The notes under the pieces: model-generated | Told to the model about the DNA's origin: nothing | Seen by the model: only the letters and a program-made list of their open reading frames with translations | The model's database searches: none | DNA from: Stenotrophomonas sp. SAU14A_NAIMI4_8 | Lineage (GTDB): Bacteria; Pseudomonadota; Gammaproteobacteria; Xanthomonadales; Xanthomonadaceae | Assembly: GCF_003086695.1 (NCBI RefSeq) | Contig: NZ_CP025999.1 | Span: 856,820-920,819 of the forward strand | Direction of reading: 5' to 3' | DNA length: 64,000 nucleotides | Part shown: positions 58,043 to 64,000 of the stretch, one piece after another | How positions within the stretch are numbered: position 1 is the stretch's first letter | Layout of the letters: each line of letters begins with the position of its first letter | Program-made: the position numbers and the translations under genes

Positions 58043-58119
58043 AGGGGCGTCGCCAAGAGGCCCAAGGCACCAGGTTTTGATCCTGGCATTCGTAGGTTCG
58101 AATCCTACCGCCCCTGCCA
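58043..58119 (+). tRNA. tRNA-Gln (anticodon TTG)
   Basis: 77 bases including an encoded CCA. Acceptor stem AGGGGCG/CGCCCCT, anticodon arm CCAGG-TTTTGAT-CCTGG with anticodon TTG (reads CAA/CAG), and T-arm GTAGG-TTCGAAT-CCTAC. It lies 11 bases after ispE and before prs, the same place as in E. coli relatives, and is charged by GlnS (17455-19203). Confidence 0.97.
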
Positions 58120-58257
58120 ATTGCGGCTGTGTCCGCGCCTTCCAGCGCATCGACCGCGCGGGACGTGGAAACAGCCGCGGTGTTGTCAGCAGCAAGGGCC
58201 CAACGGTCCTTGCCGCTACCGGATCCCCGCCACTCGTCCCCGCCCGAGACAATCATG

Positions 58258-59217
58258 ATGCAAGAGTCCCCGAACCTGCTGGTATTTTCCGGCAACGCCA
58301 ACAAACGTCTGGCGCAGAACATCTGCAAGGAACTGGGGGTTCGCCCGGGCAAGGCACTGGTCTCGCACTTCTCCGATGGTGAAGTGCAGGTGGAAATCGA
58401 AGAGAACGTGCGCAAGCAGGACGTCTTCGTGATCCAGCCGACCAGCGCGCCGAGCGCGGAAAACCTGATGGAACTGCTGGTGCTGATCGACGCGCTCAAG
58501 CGCGCATCGGTGAACAGCGTGACCGCCGTGGTGCCGTACTTCGGTTACTCGCGTCAGGATCGCCGCATGCGCTCCTCGCGCGTGCCGATCACCGCCAAGC
58601 TGGCGGCGAAGATGTTCAGCACCGCTGGCGCTGATCGCGTGCTGACCGTCGACCTGCACGCCGACCAGATCCAGGGTTTCTTCGATATCCCGGTGGACAA
58701 CGTGTATGCGTCCCCGCTGCTGCTGGCCGACATCTGGCGCGCCTACGGCACCGAGAACCTGATCGTCGTTTCGCCGGACGTGGGTGGCGTGGTCCGCGCC
58801 CGCGCCGTGGCCAAGCGCCTGGATGATGCCGACCTGGCCATCATCGACAAGCGCCGCCCGCGCGCCAACGTCTCCACCGTGATGAACATCATCGGTGACG
58901 TCGAAGGCAAGACCTGCGTGATGGTCGATGACATCGTCGATACCGCCGGCACCCTGTGCGCTGCTGCCGCTGCCCTGAAGGCGCGCGGTGCGCTGAAGGT
59001 CGCCGCGTACTGCACCCACGCGGTGCTGTCGGGCCCGGCGGTGGACAACATCACCAACTCGCAGCTGGACGAACTGGTGGTGACCGACACCATCCCGCTG
59101 AAGGACGCCGCGCGCGTGTGCAGCAAGATCCGCCAGCTCAGCGTGGCGGAAATGCTGGCCGAAACGATGCGCCGCATCGCCTTCGGCGAGTCGGTCAGCT
59201 CGCTGTACGTCGATTGA
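58258..59217 (+). CDS. prs: ribose-phosphate pyrophosphokinase
   Basis: Makes PRPP for nucleotide, histidine and tryptophan synthesis. 319 residues counting from the second of two adjacent ATGs (58255 and 58258). Landmarks: [48 protein letters not shown] and the PRPP loop [16 protein letters not shown]-rich 135-base leader separates it from tRNA-Gln; a CCCCTGCCGGCAACGGCGGGGG hairpin (given as landmark CCCC/GGGG) follows the stop. Confidence 0.97.
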   Translation: MQESPNLLVFSGNANKRLAQNICKELGVRPGKALVSHFSDGEVQVEIEENVRKQDVFVIQPTSAPSAENLMELLVLIDALKRASVNSVTAVVPYFGYSRQDRRMRSSRVPITAKLAAKMFSTAGADRVLTVDLHADQIQGFFDIPVDNVYASPLLLADIWRAYGTENLIVVSPDVGGVVRARAVAKRLDDADLAIIDKRRPRANVSTVMNIIGDVEGKTCVMVDDIVDTAGTLCAAAAALKARGALKVAAYCTHAVLSGPAVDNITNSQLDELVVTDTIPLKDAARVCSKIRQLSVAEMLAETMRRIAFGESVSSLYVD

Positions 59218-59327
59218 GAATCCGCCCCTGCCGGCAACGGCGGGGGCATGCCCCGGATGCTTCTGGTCGCGGAAGCATCTTCAAACCGCCTCGCCGCACG
59301 GCAAGGCAACAACCTGAGTAGTCGAAA

Positions 59328-59942
59328 ATGTCGAAGACCCATGAAATCAAGGTCACCAAGCGTGAACTGCAGCGTAAGGGTGCGAGCCGCCGCCTGCGTC
59401 ACGCTGGTGTGATCCCGGCCATCGTGTACGGCGGCAACGCCGAGCCGGTCGCCATCAGCCTGGACCACAACGAAATCTGGCTGGCCCAGCAGAACGAGTG
59501 GTTCTATGCCTCCATCCTGGACCTGAACCTGGACGGCCAGGTGCAGAAGGTGCTGCTGCGTGACATGCAGCGCCACCCGTACAAGCAGCTGATCATGCAC
59601 CTGGACTTCCAGCGCGTGAACGAGAACGAAGCCCTGACCGCTTCGGTCCCGCTGCACTTCATCAACGAAGACACCTCGCCGGCTGGCAAGGCTGCCGACG
59701 TCGTGGTCACCCACGAACTGAAGGAAGTGACCATCACCTGCCTGCCGAAGGACCTGCCGGAGTCGATCGAAGTCGACCTGGGCGAGCTGAAGGCCGGTGA
59801 CGTGGTGTACCTGTCCAACATCAAGCTGCCGAAGGGCGTGGAAATCCCGGCCCTGGCGCTGGGCAAGGACCACGACGACGCCATCGTCACCGCCAAGGCC
59901 GGCAAGGGCGACGCGGCCGACGAAGAAGCGGCTGCCGAGTAA
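59328..59942 (+). CDS. rplY: 50S ribosomal protein bL25 (CTC form)
   Basis: 204 residues, the long bL25/CTC form with an N-terminal 5S rRNA-binding domain (GASRRLRHAGVIPAIVYGG) and a C-terminal beta domain (FINEDTSPAGKAADVVVTHEL in parts, and DLPESIEVDLGELKAGDVVYL). The acidic C-terminus (GDAADEEAAAE) is typical. It lies between prs and pth, the standard position. Confidence 0.96.
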   Translation: MSKTHEIKVTKRELQRKGASRRLRHAGVIPAIVYGGNAEPVAISLDHNEIWLAQQNEWFYASILDLNLDGQVQKVLLRDMQRHPYKQLIMHLDFQRVNENEALTASVPLHFINEDTSPAGKAADVVVTHELKEVTITCLPKDLPESIEVDLGELKAGDVVYLSNIKLPKGVEIPALALGKDHDDAIVTAKAGKGDAADEEAAAE

Positions 59943-59950
59943 TACCCAAG

Positions 59951-59976
59951 CGGTGCCTGCCTTCGGGCAGGCACCG
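59951..59976 (+). terminator. hairpin between rplY and pth
   Basis: An 11-base stem (CGGTGCCTGCC with GGCAGGCACCG) around a tight TTCG loop, eight bases after the rplY stop. No T-tract follows, so partial termination or mRNA protection fits better than full termination. The pth ribosome-binding site (GGAAGGAA) lies just behind it. Confidence 0.6.
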
Positions 59977-59990
59977 TGCTGGAAGGAACC

Positions 59991-60569
59991 ATGGCAGGAT
60001 TGCGACTGATCGTCGGTCTGGGCAACCCCGGATCGGAACACGCCCGGACCCGGCACAATGCCGGGTTTCATTTCGTTGAGGCCCTGGCTGAAAAAGCCGG
60101 TGCGCGCTGGAACGTGGACAGCAAGCTGTTCGGCGAGACCGCCAAGGTCGAAATCGCCGGGCAGACGGTCTGGCTGCTGAAGCCGGCCACCTTCATGAAC
60201 CTCAGCGGCAAGTCGGTGACCGCCGCACAGCGGTTCTGGAAGATCGAACCGGAAGAAACCCTGCTGGCCCACGACGAGCTGGACCTGCCGCCGGGTGCGG
60301 TACGGCTGAAGTTCGACGGCGGCCACGGCGGCCAGAACGGCCTGCGCGACACCATGCGCCTGCTCGGCCACGGCAAGTTCCACCGCCTGCGCGTGGGCAT
60401 TGGCCACCCCGGCCACAAGGACCGCGTGGTGGGCTGGGTGCTCGGTCGCCCGAGCAAGGACGACGACGTCCTGATTGCCCGTGCCATCGACGATGCCATC
60501 GACGTGCTGCCGCTGGCTGTACAAGGCGATTTCAACGAAGCGATGAAGCGCCTCCACACCCCGAAATAG
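59991..60569 (+). CDS. pth: peptidyl-tRNA hydrolase
   Basis: Recycles peptidyl-tRNA released prematurely from ribosomes. 192 residues. [20 protein letters not shown] carries the catalytic histidine (in TRHN), followed by [23 protein letters not shown] and [11 protein letters not shown]. The start MAGLRLIVG has GGAAGGAA upstream. Followed by a GTAG palindrome and ychF. Confidence 0.97.
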   Translation: MAGLRLIVGLGNPGSEHARTRHNAGFHFVEALAEKAGARWNVDSKLFGETAKVEIAGQTVWLLKPATFMNLSGKSVTAAQRFWKIEPEETLLAHDELDLPPGAVRLKFDGGHGGQNGLRDTMRLLGHGKFHRLRVGIGHPGHKDRVVGWVLGRPSKDDDVLIARAIDDAIDVLPLAVQGDFNEAMKRLHTPK

Positions 60570-60576
60570 CGCTTTT

Positions 60577-60602
60577 GGTAGGTGCCAACCTTGGTTGGCA
60601 CA
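60577..60602 (+). repeat. GTAG palindrome (GTGCCAACC type) between pth and ychF
   Basis: GGTAGGTGCCAACCTTGG followed by TTGGCACA; the same sequence as one half of each unit in the 151-bp array at 13458-14280, here as a single copy. Confidence 0.88.
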
Positions 60603-60684
60603 CAATGATCGACACCGAGATGGATTGGCCAAGCAGCGCGCGCGCTGCTTCCCCAATCACTTTCACCCCAGAGAGCTGTCACCC

Positions 60685-61776
60685 ATGGGTATCAAATGCG
60701 GCATCGTCGGCCTGCCCAACGTCGGCAAGTCGACCCTGTTCAACGCGCTGACCAAGGCGGGCATCGCCGCGGCGAACTTCCCGTTCTGCACCATCGAACC
60801 GAACGTCGGCATCGTGCCGGTGCCGGACCCGCGTCTGGGCGAACTGGCCGGCATCATCAATCCGCAGAAGGTCATCCCGACCGCGGTGGAATTCGTCGAC
60901 ATCGCCGGCCTGGTCGCCGGTGCCGCCAGCGGTGAAGGCCTGGGCAACAAGTTCCTGGCCCACATCCGCGAAGTCGATGCGATCACCCACGTGGTGCGCT
61001 GCTTCGAGAATGCCGACGTCATCCACGTCAACAACAAGGTCGACCCGATCTCGGACATCGAAACCATCGATACCGAGCTGGCGCTGGCCGACCTGGACAG
61101 CGTGGAAAAGGCCCTGAACCGCGCCGAGCGCGCCGCCAAGGGTGGCGACAAGGAAGCGGCCGCGCGCAAGCCGGTGCTGGCCAAGCTGCAGGCCGCCCTG
61201 TCCGACGGCAAGTCCGGCCGTTCGGTCGGCCTTGACGAGGAAGAGAAGGCGCTGGTCCGTGACCTGTTCCTGCTGACCCTCAAGCCGGTGATGTACATCG
61301 CCAACGTGCTGGAAGACGGTTTCGAGAACAACCCGCACCTGGACGCCGTGCGCGCCCACGCCGCCGCCGAAGGCGCGCAGGTGGTGCCGGTGTCGGCCGC
61401 GATCGAAGAAGAGCTGTCCCAGCTCGACGACGAAGACCGCGACACCTTCCTGGCCGACCTGGGCCTGAGCGAGCCGGGCCTGAACCGCGTGATCAACGCG
61501 GCCTACAGCCTGCTGGGCCTGCAGACCTACTTCACCGCTGGCGTGAAGGAAGTCCGCGCATGGACCGTGCGCAAGGGCGCCACCGCCCCGCAGGCCGCCG
61601 CCGTCATCCACACCGACTTCGAGAAGGGCTTCATCCGCGCCGAAACCATCGCGTATGACGACTTCATCAAATACAAGGGCGAAGCCGGCGCCAAGGAAGC
61701 CGGTCGCCTGCGCCTGGAAGGCAAGGAATACCGCGTGCAGGAAGGCGACGTGCTGCACTTCCGCTTCAACGTCTGA
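60685..61776 (+). CDS. ychF: redox-regulated ATPase YchF (Obg-like)
   Basis: 363 residues, full length. Universally conserved Obg-family P-loop protein that prefers ATP and binds ribosomes. P-loop [14 protein letters not shown], switch [24 protein letters not shown]-like VNNKVDPI, and the C-terminal TGS domain ([18 protein letters not shown] and [10 protein letters not shown]). A conserved partner of pth. Ends with a strong terminator. Confidence 0.97.
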   Translation: MGIKCGIVGLPNVGKSTLFNALTKAGIAAANFPFCTIEPNVGIVPVPDPRLGELAGIINPQKVIPTAVEFVDIAGLVAGAASGEGLGNKFLAHIREVDAITHVVRCFENADVIHVNNKVDPISDIETIDTELALADLDSVEKALNRAERAAKGGDKEAAARKPVLAKLQAALSDGKSGRSVGLDEEEKALVRDLFLLTLKPVMYIANVLEDGFENNPHLDAVRAHAAAEGAQVVPVSAAIEEELSQLDDEDRDTFLADLGLSEPGLNRVINAAYSLLGLQTYFTAGVKEVRAWTVRKGATAPQAAAVIHTDFEKGFIRAETIAYDDFIKYKGEAGAKEAGRLRLEGKEYRVQEGDVLHFRFNV

Positions 61777-61799
61777 TCCTGCCGCACCGGATCGACCCC

Positions 61800-61834
61800 G
61801 AACGCCCCGCCCTGTGCGGGGCGTTCGCGTTTCT
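61800..61834 (+). terminator. intrinsic terminator after ychF
   Basis: A perfect 11-base stem (GAACGCCCCGC with GCGGGGCGTTC) around CCTGT, then GCGTTTCT. It lies 23 bases after the ychF stop. Confidence 0.8.
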
Positions 61835-61851
61835 GGCGGCGGGCCGAGCGT

Positions 61852-62216
61852 TGGACAAAAAATGACCATGCGCTGAAACGCTTGCGCCGCAGTACTCGCG
61901 CACACTTGTCCACACCAAACCCCCACCACTTTCCACGCGCGGTGTGGAAAACCATGGGGTGCCCGCCAGGTAGGTGCCGACCTTGGTTGGCACAGCGCGA
62001 GGTGGATAAATTTTCACCACGTCCCGGAACGCCTGCGCCGCAACGCTCGCACCCACTTGTCCACACCAAGTTCCCATCGCTTTCCACGTGCCGTGTGGAA
62101 AACAAACATGGGCATGGACAAAAAATAACCACCCCTGCAAACGCTTGTACGGCAATGCTCGCACCCACTTGTCCACACCAAGTTCCCATCGCTTTCCACG
62201 CGTGGTGTGGAAAACC
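61852..62216. repeat. three-copy array of paired DnaA-box-like sequences
   Basis: Units of about 102 bases start at 61852, 62003 and 62115. Each begins TGGACAAAA or TGGATAAA, contains TTGTCCACA (61906, 62057, 62169) and, always 37 bases later and inverted, TGTGGAAAA, i.e. TTTTCCACA on the other strand (61943, 62094, 62206). TTTTCCACA fits the DnaA-box consensus TTWTNCACA, and TTGTCCACA is the preferred box in Streptomyces. The second box is also one arm of a TTTCCAC/GTGGAAA hairpin. A GTAG palindrome (61970-61993) interrupts the first gap. No gene is present. Confidence 0.75.
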
Positions 62217-62230
62217 CTGGCGGCGCGCCC

Positions 62231-62580
62231 TGGTAGTCGCCCATCTTGGTGGGCGCGCGGCACGTCCATGCCCACCAAGGTGGGCATCTACCAAAGCCCG
62301 GTTCCCCTCGCATCCTGTGCTCCGGTGGTCGCCCACCTGGGTGGGCGCGCGGCAGGTCCATGCCCCACCAAGGTGGGCATCTACCAAAGCCCGGTTCCCC
62401 TCGCACTGTGCTCTGGTAGTCGCCCACCTTGGTGGGCGCGCGGCAGGTCCATGCCCCACCAAGGTGGGCATCTACCAAAGCCCGGTTCCCCTCGCACTGT
62501 GCTCTGGTAGTCGCCCACCTTGGTGGGCGCGCGGCACGTCCATGCCCACCAAGGTGGGCATCTACCAAAGCCCGGTTCCC
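62231..62580. repeat. tandem array of about 91-bp units with GTAG/GTGGGC palindromes
   Basis: Four copies begin at 62231, 62323, 62414 and 62505. Each holds GGTAGTCGCCCACCTTGG, a GCGCGCGGCA spacer and an inverted CCAAGGTGGGCATCTACC, and ends AAAGCCCGGTTCCC. It is built like the 151-bp array but with a different palindrome. A GGCCCGCCaatGGCGGGCC hairpin at 62592-62611 lies between it and the TonB receptor stop. Confidence 0.92.
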
Positions 62581-62640
62581 AAACGAACAGGGCCCGCCAA
62601 TGGCGGGCCTTGTCCTCCACAGCCTGCGCTGCAGCCCGCC

Positions 62641-64000
62641 TTACAGCGCGCTGCCACCAAACTTGTGCGTGTACTGCAGGTTGATCGTGCGCCCCACCGT
62701 GTCGAACCAGGAAACGTCGTAGTAGGGGTACGCCGTGTACGAGGCGTCCTTCGGCGGCATCTTGTTGAACACGTTCACCACCGACAGCGACAGCCGCGCG
62801 TGGTCGTCGAAGCGGTACTGCACCGACGCGTTGTAGCGGTAGGTCGCCTTGATGTACGGGCTGTCACCGCTGTCCCAGTCGAACACCTGGTCGTAGCTGT
62901 CCGAGGTCGGCAGCTTGCCCAGCCGCGAGCCGTACACCGTGGCCGACCAGGCGGCCTTCTCCCAGGTCACGCTCAGGCTGGTCTTGGTGCGCGGAATGTC
63001 GAAGCCACTGTTCACCGCGAACTGGTCTTCCACCGGGTCGCCCGGGAACTGCTGGAAGTCGTGCTTCTTCACCCAGGTGTGGTTGCCGTTGAAGGAGAAC
63101 TCGCCGATGCCGGTCTGCACGCGCCAGCGCAGGCCCACGTCCACGCCCTGGGTGCGCTCGCGGGCAATGTTCACCGGGTTCACGTGCACGCCGTACAGGC
63201 GGCCGTCGTCGGTGCGGGTCACCCGGGCCAGGGCGTCCACGCAGGTGGCCGAGGTGGCGTCCAGCTCGCCCAGGCGGCAGGCCGCCTCGTCGCGCAGGAT
63301 CGCGTCCACGTTCATGTCCTGCACCTGGTTGCGCATGTCGATGTCGAACCAGTCCGCGCTGATGTCGAAGCCGCCGCCGGGCGACCAGACGAAGCCGGCG
63401 CTCCACGAAGTGCTGGTTTCCGGATCGAGGCGACGGTTGCCTTCGCGGCTGCGCACCAGGTTCTCTTCGTAGTCGCTGCAGTCATCGGCGCCGTCGCTCA
63501 GGCAGCCGTAGTAGTCGTTGCCGGCGGTCTCGTCATTGCCGGGGCCGGCGTACACGTAGTGCAGGTCCGGCGCGCGGAACGCGGTGCCGTAGGAACCGCG
63601 CACCAGCAGGGTGTCGATCGGGCGCCACTCCAGGCCACCACTCCAGGTGGCCTTGCCGATCGTATTGCCCGAATAGCGGTACTGGTCGTAACGGCCGGCC
63701 ACGCTCAGGTTCACGCTGTCAAGCAGCGGCATGCGCAGCTCGGCGGCGCTGGCCCAGCGGTTGCGCGAGCCTTCGCCGTTGGAATCCTTCCAGCTGTAGT
63801 AGTAGTACTGCGTGGCCAGCGGATCGGGATTCAGCGCGTAGGCCTGCTGGCCCAGTTCCACGGTGGCGGCAAAGCCGGCATCGCCGCCGGGCAGGCCGAA
63901 CAGTGCGCCGTTGGTCAGGGTGAAGGCCGCCGTTTCCGTGCGCGACTTCGGCGTATAGGTGGTACGCGCGGCGATCGAATCGTACTCGGCGCGGGTCAGC
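62641..64000 (-). CDS. TonB-dependent receptor, C-terminal part (5' end beyond the window)
   Basis: About 452 residues of the beta-barrel of an outer-membrane active transporter; the plug and TonB box lie beyond base 64000. Landmarks: VRGSYGTAFRAPDLHYVYAG (S-Y-G-T-A-F-R-A-P, the conserved barrel motif), WSAGFVWSPGGGFDISADWFDIDM, LSLSVVNVFNKMPPKD near the C-terminus and a terminal aromatic strand. Extracellular loops contain paired cysteines (YYGCLSDGADDCSDYEE; CRLGELDATSATC). It resembles the large oar/peptide or carbohydrate receptors common in Stenotrophomonas; substrate cannot be assigned. Confidence 0.93.
   Translation of the reverse strand, partial: LTRAEYDSIAARTTYTPKSRTETAAFTLTNGALFGLPGGDAGFAATVELGQQAYALNPDPLATQYYYYSWKDSNGEGSRNRWASAAELRMPLLDSVNLSVAGRYDQYRYSGNTIGKATWSGGLEWRPIDTLLVRGSYGTAFRAPDLHYVYAGPGNDETAGNDYYGCLSDGADDCSDYEENLVRSREGNRRLDPETSTSWSAGFVWSPGGGFDISADWFDIDMRNQVQDMNVDAILRDEAACRLGELDATSATCVDALARVTRTDDGRLYGVHVNPVNIARERTQGVDVGLRWRVQTGIGEFSFNGNHTWVKKHDFQQFPGDPVEDQFAVNSGFDIPRTKTSLSVTWEKAAWSATVYGSRLGKLPTSDSYDQVFDWDSGDSPYIKATYRYNASVQYRFDDHARLSLSVVNVFNKMPPKDASYTAYPYYDVSWFDTVGRTINLQYTHKFGGSAL

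Noticed and set aside
58120..58257. Riboswitch or PurR-type leader before prs
   Set aside because: The stretch is GC-rich with short palindromes, but I can match no known aptamer or operator.
61852..62216. Chromosomal replication origin
   Set aside because: Despite DnaA-like boxes there is no dnaA, dnaN, rpmH or gidA neighbourhood and no AT-rich unwinding stretch; a titration-type locus is more likely.
49388..62580. Other tandem arrays as CRISPR
   Set aside because: Periods of 89 and 91 bases have conserved interiors and no unique spacers.

Overview
The window is a stretch of high-GC gammaproteobacterial chromosome that reads as Stenotrophomonas (S. maltophilia complex, Lysobacteraceae). 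Three things point there: the gene order and protein sequences are Xanthomonas/Stenotrophomonas-like (lptD-surA-pdxA-rsmA-apaG-apaH, ahpC-ahpF-oxyR, hemA-prfA-OGT, lolB-ispE-tRNA-prs-rplY-pth-ychF); a subtilase with a PPC domain resembles the StmPr secreted proteases; and the intergenic spaces are full of short GTAG-headed palindromes of the SMAG type known from S. maltophilia. Nearly all of it is core genome. I see no prophage, insertion sequence, CRISPR array, rRNA or obvious genomic island.

Layout. 1-1641: end of thyA, a small exported protein and folA. 1790-8823: the outer-membrane-assembly, B6 and ribosome-methylation operon on the minus strand, preceded by an HDAC-like deacetylase, a PduO-type cobalamin adenosyltransferase and a small membrane protein (8871-10961). 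11071-13457: two overlapping ubiquinone-type FAD hydroxylases. 13458-14280: a 151-bp tandem repeat array. 14287-20310: rlmM, a deaminase, two unknown proteins, glnS, a DUF2007 protein and msrA. 20311-20903: a gene-free stretch with two copies of a branched, covarying structured element around a terminator. 20904-25869: tal, rnk and the OxyR-AhpF-AhpC peroxide-defence block, with a recognisable OxyR site before ahpC. 26204-34236: prmC, pip, a LysR/MFS divergent pair and a set of small enzymes. 34550-41327: a DUF1631 protein and the pnt transhydrogenase genes, split by an oppositely oriented ECF sigma cassette. 41433-49357: a membrane protein, sufT, ilvE, the secreted protease, a one-domain asparaginase-like protein, DUF2069, wrbA, yihY and a TlpA-like lipoprotein. 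49354-49780: an 89-bp tandem array. 49774-56512: ppk2, a bacterial OGT homologue, prfA, hemA and a TPR protein. 56509-61776: lolB, ispE, tRNA-Gln, prs, rplY, pth and ychF. 61777-62640: a three-copy DnaA-box array followed by a 91-bp tandem array. 62641-64000: the C-terminal part of a TonB-dependent receptor.

Genes that work together: LptD, SurA and LolB serve outer-membrane biogenesis; AhpC, AhpF and OxyR (with MsrA and WrbA nearby) serve oxidative defence; RsmA, RlmM, PrmC, PrfA, Pth, RplY, YchF, GlnS and tRNA-Gln serve translation; ThyA and FolA share the folate/dTMP cycle. The most interesting non-coding material is the covarying branched element pair (20379-20810), the DnaA-box array (61852-62216), and the habit of GTAG palindromes of supplying the stop codon of the adjacent gene.
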